Positions 1 through 10,640 of a stretch of 40,044 bases of DNA are shown here, one piece after another. Each line of letters opens with the position of its first letter. The first letter of the stretch is position 1. Made by a program: the position numbers and the translations under genes. The DNA is from Chromera velia (taxonomy: Eukaryota > Sar > Chromeraceae): assembly GCA_018398765.1 (NCBI GenBank), contig JAHBMJ010000308.1:10773-50816 (forward strand). The letters are read 5' to 3'. The notes below the pieces were generated by a model. The model did not search any database, was not told where the DNA came from, and saw only the letters and a list, made by a program, of their open reading frames with translations.

Positions 1-535
1 CCCCCCCGGCAGTGAACCACGGGTAAAACCCAGAACATCAATGTTATGCTATGCTAATATCAAAAACTTACTAGTTTTCAGCACTATAATGAACATTACT
101 TAGATTCATATGCTAGTTCGTATATGTTAACTTTAAAATTCGTTACTGCGGCTTCAATTGCCAGAAATCGCTCTTTTATGTGTGAAGTATCCTTTTGGAG
201 TGAGAAACACAAGAACCTTTTTGTTTTTTCTTCTGAGTCACGGCCGTTCGCAGCCGTGGCCACCATTCCTTCCAGTTTGTCCCTATTGTGACAGGCCCAT
301 TCCTAGGCCCATACTGGCAACCCAGGAATCCATGAGAAGCCGTGCGGGATCACTCCATTGATCATGAGATCTGCACCATTTTTTTCTGTGACGAATGCAA
401 TAAGCACCCCTTTCAACTCTGCTGCAGGCAACCTTCATCGAACCTGCACGATCTTTTTTTGAACGGGCCCATCCTGACAATGATTCCAAACTCTCTTTTT
501 CGCCAATGGTCAATGAAGAGAGGGAAGAAGAAACC

Positions 536-566
<31 letters not shown>

Positions 567-965
567 AACGAGTCCAAGAGAAGAATTCACCAGAGCCCGG
601 AAAGACGAAAAATGAGAGGGCAAGAAAACAGAATGCACAATTACTCTCCCTCCCCCTCCCTCCCGCCCATCCACACCCGCGTCTTCACAGAAAAAGTCCA
701 ACCCAACCAAAGGTCATTGTACAGCCCTCCACATGCCCCTCTTCCTCTGTCCCTACACATATTCATACAGAGAGACTTCCAAAGGAGGAAGACGCGAAAC
801 CCGAATTGAAGAATTTGTTCTTAGAGAGAGAAGAGCGAGCTGTCGGAACAGAGACAAACAAGGAGACGACCAGAAAAGAGAACAGCAGAACTCTCCAGCA
901 CATCAACACCAACCTCCCCCCTCCCCACTTGCTTCCCCTTTACAGCTTGACACCCCCCCCCTTCT
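1..965. other. 3' flank of the DCAF-like gene, no gene seen
   Basis: This stretch lies beyond the stop codon of the minus-strand WD40 gene. I see no conserved protein. The open frames here are Arg/Lys/Pro/Ser-rich translations of simple sequence. It holds a (GAAA)n tract near 534-568 and C-rich runs near 640-670 and 920-960. The 3' UTR of the minus-strand gene should lie in the right part. Confidence 0.6.
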
Positions 966-3900
966 TCACTGATGGATGCACTGGACCCTCGTTCGGCTTT
1001 GGCGTTCCCTGCAAGCGCCCAGGAACGGACAGACAGAAAGCGGGGAGAATAGAATACAGACGGGTATTTTTGAAACATTCACGAGACTGAAAGAATGCCT
1101 GGAGGAACGGGATTCAACAAGCTTGACGGCACATAACAGGGGAAGACAGGCAAAGACTCAGACGAAGTTGCGGTGGACAGCAAAAGAGGAACGCCACACG
1201 CTCTGCCTTGCCAAACAAACCATGCAACCACTCATGCAACCAGAGAAGCCACCCGAGCCCACTGACCGACCGACCGACCGTCTCTGAGGCGACCCTTCTT
1301 GTCCCGCCGCTGGCTCCTCTCCTCCCGCCGCTGTAGGCTCCTGCAAACACATGCATGCGTGGATAGACAGACAGCTCCATGGACGTAAGCAGACCGACAA
1401 ACCTTGAGAGACATCGACCGAGATCTCCAATTGCCTTGTCTTCTTTCCACGGCACAGCTAGGAGATCCTCGAAAAATTTGGCAGTCCAAAGGCAAATGAA
1501 GAGACAACTCAGAGAGAGAGGGAGAGACAAAAAGGGAGGGAGAAACAAAGAGAAGAAAGAAGAGCGAGCGAAAAAGAGAGATGAAGCGACAAAGGTACGG
1601 GGAGCGCGAGAGCAAGGGACAGGCCGAGACTGCATAAATAGAAAGAGAACCAAACAATTAAAGAAACATCCAGACTGACTGACTGACTGACCCCCTCGCT
1701 GTCTTCCCCATCCATTCCGAATTGGAGCAACTGCTGCCAGTCAACAAAGTGTCATGCAGGCAGTCACACATGCATAGGTACTACTCAGATAAACGATGGG
1801 CATTCTGATAATAAGAAAGTCTCAATTTGCATGCAATCATAGAAAGAAAGAAAAGAAAGAAAGAAAGAGCGAAAGAAAGAAGCGCTGCAGTCCCTCCAAT
1901 GCTCGGTCGGTCAAGACGCTCACTCGCCCCATCGATTGATTCATTTCATTCACTTCTTACGAACACAATCAATTGAGTGGATACAACAAACACTAGACGA
2001 AGGACAACCACAGACACAAACAGAAAGACCCAAACATCTGTTCCGTTGTTGCTTCCCATGCACAAAAGCCATCATCAAAATGAATGATACTTCGGACGAC
2101 CACTTCCCTCCGTCCGTCACTCATCCCACCAAAGGTCAAGATGCCCCCCCGACTTCTCTCCGGATTCGTCGTCGCCTTTACCCACGCACTCACTCCCTCC
2201 CTGATGCACTTACTTACTTACCCGCACAAAATTGTTCCTGGAGATAAATCTGAAGGGCCCCGTCGCCTCGTCGCGGTTCCTCTCCTTCACGGCCTCCACC
2301 TTCTCCGCACTCATCGACATCGCCTCCTCCCTCTGGGGACTCCACATCTGCTTGCTTGCGTGCATGGTTGCAGTCACAAAAGACATGCAGACAAGTGATA
2401 TGTGTGTGTGTTGAGGTCATGTCATATGTACGTGTTGCACATATGGGATATTCACATCTGATTTCAGCCTCAGGCCACGGACACATCGTCAGTCAGGCAA
2501 CACAAAGGCACCCCGCCCGAAACATGAACTGCAGACTCGCTTCTTAATTCCCGTTCCCCTCTGCCCCCCGTGGCCTCCCTCCTGCGAACCTTCTGTGTCG
2601 TCTTTCGGGAACACAGAAAGAACAGAAACCAACGGCCAGAGGCGGATAAACAAGTCGATCAACCAGAGAGAGAATCTCCGTGCCAGTTCAATTAATCGAC
2701 ACCCCACCCAAACAATTGACTGACCGACCTTGACGTCGTTGTCGATCCCCGAGGTTGCCAGCACGGGGTCTCGAGGGTGCCCTGCAATGCAGTTCACAGT
2801 CGTCGAGTCCGCCCGTTCCCCTGAAAGAAAGTAAAAAAGAAAGAACAGACCGAAAAACAGGTCAGAAAAGGGTGAGGAGGTGGACAGGAAAAGCAGAATC
2901 GCAGATCATGCAGAACCTGCGTCGTTTCTGTTTCCTCGGAGTCCCTTGTCCTGGCCTTGACTGAAAACAGACATGTGGACCGAACATCAAGAATCACCTT
3001 TGGAACAAACAAATCAGAGGACTTCAAGAGCATGCAGAACCTACGAGAGTGAGCAGATGGCCCTGACGTAGCCCTCCTCTCGGGTGTGCTAAGCATTTTC
3101 TTCTTTGTCTTCTTCCCACAAGCAACCGATCAACCAACCAACCAACCAACCAACGAACCGACCGAGAAAGACCAGACTGCCCGAGAAGGCGTCCCATATG
3201 AAGAGACTCCCGTCATCGCTTCCAGAGGCAACAAACTCGTGTTCCGGACCCTGCATGCATGTACGCACTTGATTGATTGATTGTTCAGAGTCTTTTTAGC
3301 AGTCCATAACATGATGTTCATACGTGAAGTCCATCTTTGACCAACTTGATGCACTTCGACGGAGGAAGCACGCGGATGCAGGCACAAGGAAAGAAAGGCA
3401 GCGCACCAATGTCAGTAGAAGTCTTCAAGTTCCGTCCCTTCTTTTTTCAGAGGATTTTATTGATATTTCTCTTGCCAGTCCGTCGGAAGAACCGTGTTGG
3501 CGATTTTCTCCGTCTTGATGAAGAAGCAGGGAGGAACACGAAACAAAGCACCGAATGAATATTCACGATACACTCCGAATACAAGACCCTCCCTCTCTGC
3601 CCTCTGATCGGAGAGAAAAAAAAAGAAAAACTGACTGACCACAAACTGAACGTCCTTCACAGTTCGGAAATTGGAGTGACCCGAAAATTTCTGATAGACA
3701 ACGGACATGAACACAGAATCACACACAAGAGACATACACAAGTCGGAGACACACAAACGCTCCGCCTGCCATCGTTTGAACGTCTCTTTTAGTAAGGCGG
3801 GAAGAAAAGCCACAGCAAGGACAGATCGGGTCTGAAAGGGAGTCACGACGCAATATGCCATTCATCAATCGAATCCGGAGTCACAATTCCATTCAACTCC

Positions 3901-6900
3901 GTAGCGAGAACACATTCGTTCCATTACCGATTGATTCACTTGTGTTCGTCGCTGCAGAGTTGAGAAAAGGCCATTCACAGTCCTCCTTTCTGACCTTTCC
4001 GATGTTACATAATTGAACTCCTGACCTGGATGTGCGGTACCACGAGCGGAGTCTTCACAACGTACCGCTCCCTCCACCTTGCGTGTCGTCTCTCTCTGGC
4101 CAGCTCCCTTTCCTTCTCATCATCCCCCGATGAATCCTCCTCCTCGTCGGAGTCCCCCGAGTCCTCCTCTGATGAGTCCCCGTCTCCGTCCCCAGCCCCG
4201 ATACCCCCAAACCGTCTCCCTCTCCCTCTCTGCCACCGTCTCTCTCGACGCCCTGCGAGACTCTCAATCCCTCCCTCGTACTCACTGTCGTCGTCTTCGC
4301 TGTCCACCGAGACTGCATGTAGATGCACACGGTCAGCCACAGAATTTATTTTATTTTTTTTCTGAAAAAGAAAGCAAATGTGTCCACCGAGACTGTATAT
4401 AGATACACACGGCCAAGGAATTTAAAACTCTCCAGGACTGCTGTATTCTTGGTATGTGTGTGGGCCCTCACATCACTTTGCTTATTGTACAGACGGACTG
4501 ATCGGTTGCAGGCACTTTCTTCGCGCAGGCTGACAAACACGGACTCACAAGCAGACAAAAAGCGACGGAGGGGGGAAAGAAGAAATGAAGGCATAGAGGA
4601 GGACGGAAAGAGAGACAGACTGTCCTTGACGGATGACATGACAGAGCAGGGATTCCACCATGAAGGAAGGCACTCACTCAGCAGGGAGAGGGCCAACATG
4701 CATCCCTCTCCTTTCGTCTGCTCTTCCTACAGGATCATCATTCTTTCCTCACCTTGAGAAGAAGCCAGTGTAGAGCGGATGAGCGGAGGCAGTCCCAGCA
4801 ACCCTTCGTCCCCGTCCCCCCCCTCCCCCCTTCCCCCCCCGCTGGGCCTTCCACCGTCTGTCCCTTCTGCCACCGCAGGAGACTCAGCGATGTCCATAGA
4901 CGAACTTTCATCTTCCCTCCCCCCACCCCGACCCTCACTATCATCATCTCTTTCTCTTTCCTCTTCTTCTTCCTCCTCGTCTTCCTCTTCATCCTCATAC
5001 TCGTCTCCCAAACCATCACTCCCGTCTCCGTCTCCTAATGACCTCAACGCAGAAGCAACCAACAACGCCGGCCCACGTCTCCGTCCCCGTGCTCCCCTCT
5101 CGACCATACGAAGAACCTCCAACGGCAACTCCTTCGATGCCTGCCCCCCTTTCCCTTCTTCCTCCCCTTCCTGCACATGCCCCCCAACCCCGACCGCGTG
5201 CCACTCCACTGGCCCGTACGGCCCCGGGTCCAGCTGCTGAGCCGAACTGCTTGAGGAGCTGCTAGAATTCTCTGCCGCCGTCGGAGTCTCTTCTCGAGCC
5301 TCCGTAGAGTCACAAACCTCCTCAGCAACAGCAGAAGAGGAGGCAGCAGCGGCAGAAGAGGAAGAGGAAGAAGATGAGGAAGAGGAAGACGTTATGTGGA
5401 CTTCGGGAATTGTATGGCTAGTTTGTTCTCCTTTTTGAACTTTGGAAAGCTCCTCCTTTTCCTCCTTCCCCTTTTCATTTTCTGCAATCGTCTTCTGTTT
5501 TTTCTTCTTCTTTTTCCCGCCTCCTCCTTTCTGCTTCTTTTCTGTCGACACCTTGCCGTTCTCCACCATTTCCTCATCTCCTCCTCCTCCCTCTAATCTC
5601 AACTCCTTCGAACCTCTCGGGCTCTCTCTGGCAGAGGCCGCACGCGAATTTTCACACGAGGAGGACGCAGATGGGTGTACCTGTCTCTTCCGACTCTCCC
5701 TTTCTCCCTCTGTTCCTTTAATGTCACAGCTGGGGTAGGGAAAGAGAGAGGGAGAAGAGGGAGACGGATCCGGGTGATCAATTTTCTCTGCTGGCGCCTT
5801 TCCATTTGCGTCCCTGAGGCGGCTTCTCTTTCTGTCCAGCGCAGCAGCCAGAAGAGCAGCGGCAGCAGCTCCCTTCCGCACTCTCTCCTCGTCCTTCCGA
5901 CGACGTCTCTCCGCCTTCTTCCGTCTCTCCATCTTCAGCGTGCGTCGCCTCTTTCTGTGCTCAGCAAGACCCTGTAGACGCACACACAGGCAAACAGTTA
6001 CAGCAATGCTTTCAAGGACTTGCTCCTTTCGTTATGCTGACAGAAAATAACTCCGCGATTTTCAAATGCCTCCGCACAACGATTGCGGGCAGGCGTGACG
6101 AACCGCGAATGAAAAAATGCCAGTCTCTCTCAATGAATCAAAGTATCAAATCGTCATGCGCACAGAAAAAAAAGATCATTCATCGTCACATCGATTCATC
6201 CTCGTGCAGGAACTCATTCACTCATTCACTCACTCACTCACTGACCGTGTTGATGTCGAAGTGCCAGATCTCATTCTCGCTCCACGTCCCGACCACCCGC
6301 CTCCCGCAGAAGGACATGCAGACTCCCGTCATGCGCCTCACCGGCTTCTCAGGGTCTGCAGATAGAGACAGAGGACGCATTGATTTTTTTACAGTGATTT
6401 TCATACTCTACATTACAAAAGAATTCTGTGTGAAAATCAATGCATGACATGCAGACTCCCGTCATGCGCCTCACGGGCTTCTCAGGGTCTGCAGATAGAT
6501 ACGGAGGAAAAGAAAGGGGGAATTAAAGAGAATTTGCCAATCGGACTTACCAAATCAAATCACAGTCTGTCAACCGTTTGACGTGCGTGTGTCTGTTTGT
6601 ATGTGTTGAAAAGAGAACGAGAGAGATGTGGAGAGGGGAGAAGCAATGAGGAGGCATGCAGCACCACCACCGAATCGCTCCCCCACCCCCTCCATGCAAA
6701 GCCCTCCCAACATCCTATCAATTCATCCATTGATGAGATGAGACAGATCACCCGACTGACCTTTAGGTCGGAACTGCGCGATCGGATCAGGGGGGTTGGC
6801 CTTGATCTCGCTGGTGGACTGCAACGACAGCTTTCGCCTGCACACGAACGGTACGAAGAAAATCGTAAAGCAAGAAAGCAATCCGGGGGTAAAAGGGGAG

Positions 6901-7554
6901 GGATGTGCGGACATCATGACAGACAAACTGTCCACACACAGACATAGAGAGGGGGAGATCAGAGGGAAAAATGACCATTGGCAGTCGACTTGGTGATCGT
7001 GGTGAGACCATCCATGAAACAGACACCCCTGCAGCTAGGGGTCGTCAATGTAAAGGCCTCTAGAGAGAGCGAATTAAAGAGAAAAACAGACAGAAGCTGC
7101 TTCCTGTCTGACTGACTTATCGAACAGCCAGATGCTCGGGATGTCTCCTGCGATTGCGAACAGGTGAGGCTGGAGAGCCGCGTTGGAGATCGAAGAGATG
7201 GACACACCGCCTGACCACCCTCCTCCCTCTGCATGGTCAGAGAGACAGGCAAAGAAAAAAAAGAAGAAAAGAAAAAATAAGGTTGGAAGAGGACAGGGAC
7301 CAAACGTGAACAAGAGAAGAGGGGGGGGGGGCACGGAAAACAGAGCTGGACAGAAAGAAACGTTTGGAGAAGCAGGAAGAATAAGAAGAGAGAAGAACGG
7401 GTCGCTCAAAGCAGGAGCTCCGACAAACAAAGCACGACAGAAGACAAATCCAATTTTGTAGAAGTATTTGATCAATCAATAAGTCAGCAGAGAGAGTAAA
7501 CCGACTCACGATGCATGAACGCGAGGTTGTTTGACACATTGCTCCGTCCATACG

Positions 7555-7635
<81 letters not shown>

Positions 7636-10600
7636 GAGATGATTGCAGTAAGAAGAGGAAGACGACATGGCGAGATGGGTGCAGAAACCTCGCCAATACA
7701 GGAAGGAACATCACCGAGAAGCATGGCAATGGAGGCACGAACGAACACAGAGAGACATGCACTCACTTTGTGTGTGGGGGTGTGCACGTACAGACAGAGC
7801 AGAAAACAAGACAGACCGGAATGCGAGAAGAAAGCGTCAATTTCCGCGAATGCCCCTGTTTTCCCTCCAAACAGCTCCGCTTGTGTCCTTGGCTCAGATC
7901 TTTTTAAACCATCTCTTCTCTTCGGTCACAAGCTCCATCTGCATTCCGTTTTTCTTCTTTTCTTCGACTCACTCACTCGAGGAAAGCTCTCTGAGATCGA
8001 AGAGCTTCACAGCACTGTCCTCTGCACACGCCTTTTTTATTTCTGTTTGAAAAAGAATTCTGTATGAAAATAAATGCATCGACTCACTCACTCGAGGAAG
8101 GCTCTCTGAGATCGAAGAGCTTCACAGTAGAGTCCTCTGCACACGCCTTTTTTATTTCTGTTTGAAAAAGAATCTGTATGAAAATAAATGCATCGACTCA
8201 CTCACTCGAGGAAGGCTCTCTGAGATCGAAGAGCTTCACAGTAGAGTCCTCTGCACACGCCACGAAGCAGTTCGGGTCTCCCGGCTCGACCATCAACTTC
8301 TTCACACGGTCCTGCTTGGAAGGGGATGCATTTACTTTCATACAGAATATGTATGTAAATAAATATGTATATTTTATTCTGTATGAAAGTAAATGCATGG
8401 CCCGACGATCAACTTCTTCACACGGACCTGCTTGGAAGGGGATGCATTTACTTTCATACAGAATATGTATGTAAATAAATATGTATATTTTATTCTGTAT
8501 GAAAGTAAATGCATGGCCCGACGATCAACTGCTTCACGCGGTCCTGCTTGGAGGGAAGGGGGGGGGCGGTGGATGAGCGCTGCAGTCATCCATTGAGGCA
8601 TCGAACGCAGGAAGGCGAGTCAGCATCGGCAGAAACCAGGCAACCGGCTGGGCAGACAAGTTTCTTCCTGAGCCAAGTAAAACATCTGCTCTTGTGATCG
8701 ACAAGTTTCCAGAGCATCATGACGCTCTCATTATCAAACATGCTGAAAAGGAACCACCGCTCCAAGACAATTCACTGACTGACTCATTGACTGACTGACT
8801 GACCTGATTGGACGCATACGACCTCATCAGATTCTTTGCCTCCAGGTCCATCACCCGCACCGTCCCGTCTCCCGCACACGTCGCCACCAGCTGCAAACAA
8901 GGGTTCGCCGACACCCATCGAAGTTCATTAAACAAAAAAACAGACGCAGAAAGAAAGACATCGCACATAGAAGGAAGAAAAAGGAAAGAGCGCTTCAATA
9001 CATGCTTCTGAGAGCAGTCAGGACACAAAAGGACACTGGGAGGAGAAACGACTTAAACGATCAGAAAAGAGAAAAGCGAAAGGAAAGGAAGGAGAAGAAA
9101 AGGAATGTTGGGGCGGGAAGCGAGGGGAAGGAACTGACTTCATTCCTTCGAGGCATGAACTTTGCGCAGAAGATGTTGGCTGCAGTGAAGGCAATTCAGG
9201 GGAGGCAAAATAAAACACGAATCAGATTCAGCGAACATCAACGGGGGGGGGAAATTTGTTGCACTTTCTTCTGAAGGTAAAACAGGGTGATGTCAAATCA
9301 ACCAATGAATGGAAGAAAAATGAATCAATCAATCAATCACACATTCCATCAACGAACACAGGAGGATCGAGAGACTGATTGACACACCCATGCACGCCCA
9401 CCTTCATGGAACGTGTTGATGTACCCCTTACACTCCATAGAAGGATAGTTCCACACGGCGATGTGCTGGTCGTCCGATCCTGACACCAACAGAGACCCCG
9501 ATTCGTTCCAGTTGATCGTGTTCACACAACCTGGCGTACGCATACACGCAAATAGGTGCACACACATACAGAGACACATATCGATACACACACACACATG
9601 CAGACCAGTTTCTGGGCGTCCCGCCTTCGGGTAGCGGATGGACTCCGAGAAGAAGGGAGCGAGGGAGGGAGGGAGTACGCAGAATGGATGGAGGGGAAAA
9701 CTGATGGATGGAGAGGAAAACTAATGGATCGACCGATCTATCAAGGGAGGGAATCGAAGAGCGAGCCAGAAGGACAAGCAGGGAGGGAAGTCATCAAGGC
9801 ATTTAGATGCATGGTGGGCAGCTGACAACACCGACCGACCTGCGTGTTTCTTCAGAGCCGAAGTCATGGTCATTCTGCAAATGCACCGGAAGGGAAAGCA
9901 GTGAGTCAACGGAACGAGCCGAAAGGGATTACCTTTTTCCGTTCTCCCTTCTCTGTTTCCTTCCTTTTCCATCCGTTCGTTACTGAATTACTCGGTTGTT
10001 CATTGATTCACGTGAAGAGCGGGAGCGGCCTAGCGCGACTCGGTACAAAGCTTTGCCCTGCAAACTCTTTCTTTTCTTCTCTCGGGGCTTCTCGCGATGC
10101 GCTCCCATCACCTCCCCTCATTCAGATCAGCTTGTTGCTCTGACAGAAGGGTCCCATTCTCACTCACAATACTGCCGAAAACTGATCATTGGATGTCTCT
10201 CACCCCTCTCCCTTTCTCTCGAGCAACAGAGATAGCGAACCTCCCTCGCTCCCCTGTTACTACCGTCACTACAGACTTGCACGCCAGCATGCAGGCAACA
10301 CGAGAAAAGTGGGACGAGGAGCACAGAGAGTAAAGATACCATCAGCAATGCCGACACAGAGTAAAGACGCATGAGACGCAATGCACGTTACCCACCGGGC
10401 GAATGTTGTTTTGCTGCCGTAGTACTTCTTCTCGAACTGCGACGCTCTGGGGAAGCGCCCGCTTCTCCTCTCCAGTAACAGTCGCGTAGGCCCTGCCCAT
10501 TGTCGCTGTCTAGACGCAAGAAAAGGGTCCTCACTCCCTATGCTCAACGTCAAGCTCAGGTTGTGGTCAGGCAGTCTCCCTCTCCCTCTACCCCCACCTG

Positions 10601-10640
10601 CTGCCGTTGCTGTCGCTGGAAGATCAGGCACAGAGAGCAT
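966..10640 (-). CDS. DCAF6/DCAF8/WDTC1-like WD40 protein (putative CUL4-DDB1 substrate receptor), 19 exons
   Basis: Exons in transcription order: 10640-10396, 9874-9840, 9530-9402, 9179-9139, 8890-8804, 8311-8206, 7210-7117, 7028-6990, 6837-6761, 6355-6246, 5971-4753, 4312-4026, 3690-3640, 3250-3163, 2820-2729, 2347-2222, 1733-1692, 1340-1279, 1008-966. All are GT-AG and phases match at every junction, giving 990 aa. The first blade (HAGCVNTINWNESGSLL, then SGSDDQHIAVW, residues 92-122) has the H-x-GCVNT signature of DCAF6/8/WDTC1. NIFCAKFMP (138-146) and KLFDLRE (205-211, a DWD-box-like DxR motif) follow. The last blade has FVASGSDDGSLFIWD, VNCIAGHP and LATSGIDNDVKMWSP. The C-terminus RVQCIHQ resembles the RVQC tail of human DCAF8. 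About 500 mostly low-complexity residues (322-823) split the propeller, where DCAF6 and WDTC1 also carry inserts. Family members recruit substrates to CUL4-DDB1 ubiquitin ligases, so that role is inferred. Residues 1-81 lack support beyond ORF and phase. Confidence 0.9.
4301..4412 (-). repeat. Duplicated acceptor edge of DCAF exon 12 around an AT-rich insert
   Basis: A 32-nt block at 4301-4332 recurs at 4381-4412 with three transitions. It contains the first 12 nt of exon 12 plus 20 nt of intron including the CAG acceptor. The 48 bp between them is AT-rich and ends in CTGAAAAAGAAAGCAAATG, similar to the element ends near 6440 and 8390. Only the 4312 copy leads into a full exon. Confidence 0.85.
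4753..5971 (-). other. Giant low-complexity exon of the DCAF-like gene (residues 322-727)
   Basis: This single 1,219-nt exon encodes the bulk of the propeller insert. It starts with a basic helix-like stretch (RKRRRTLKMERRKKAERRRR), continues through Ser/Ala homopolymer runs, and ends in an acidic Glu/Asp/Gly tract. The acceptor at 5972-5973 and the donor GTGAGG at 4752 keep phase with both neighbours. No catalytic or folded domain is visible. It is probably disordered, and the basic segment could be a nuclear localisation signal (inference). Confidence 0.8.
6314..6503 (-). repeat. Duplicated acceptor edge of DCAF exon 10 flanking a 67-bp inverted-repeat element
   Basis: About 57 bp (exon 10's first 42 nt plus its acceptor and intron end) occur at 6314-6370 and again from 6447, almost identical. 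Between them, 6377-6443 is bounded by a perfect 11-bp inverted repeat, GCATTGATTTT and AAAATCAATGC. The right end carries AGAATTCTGTGTGAAAATCA, nearly the same as the elements near 8050 and 8165. The copy at 6447 is truncated and has no in-frame donor that I can find. Confidence 0.9.
7557..7640. repeat. (CA)n followed by (GA)n microsatellite in a DCAF intron
   Basis: About 35 bp of CA repeats run directly into about 45 bp of GA repeats within the ~1-kb intron between exons 6 and 7. Read on the minus strand this is (TC)n(TG)n, the same composition that other introns here use just upstream of acceptors. No exon follows it. Confidence 0.95.
7965..8193 (-). repeat. Two extra copies of the donor half of DCAF exon 6, with AT-rich spacers
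   Basis: Starting at 7965, 8080 and 8194, a ~68-bp block recurs (period 115 and 114) holding the donor half of exon 6 and its GTGAGTGAG donor. The third copy is the real exon. Copies one and two each begin, in minus orientation, right after GTGTGCAG and encode KDSAVKLFDLRELSS or KDSTVKLFDLREPSS in 45 nt (8021-7977 and 8136-8092). The ~46-bp spacers end in TTCTGTATGAAAATAAATGC. Confidence 0.9.
8281..8556 (-). repeat. Two extra copies of the acceptor half of DCAF exon 6, with two identical 71-bp hairpin elements
   Basis: The acceptor half of exon 6 occurs three times: the real one ending at 8311, and copies at 8427-8407 and 8543-8523. The copies are separated by elements at 8327-8397 and 8443-8513, which look identical. 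Each element is bounded by a perfect 23-bp inverted repeat starting TGCATTTACTTTCATACAG. The copies keep the CAAGCAG acceptor and encode VRVKKLI or DRVKQLI, then run into GTCGGG, a donor-like hexamer in this genome. Confidence 0.92.

Noticed and set aside
6447-6503. Upstream copy of exon 10 as an alternative exon
   Set aside because: Possible donors inside it (GTGAGG, GTCTGC, GTCATG) give 14-, 32- or 40-nt exons, none a multiple of three.
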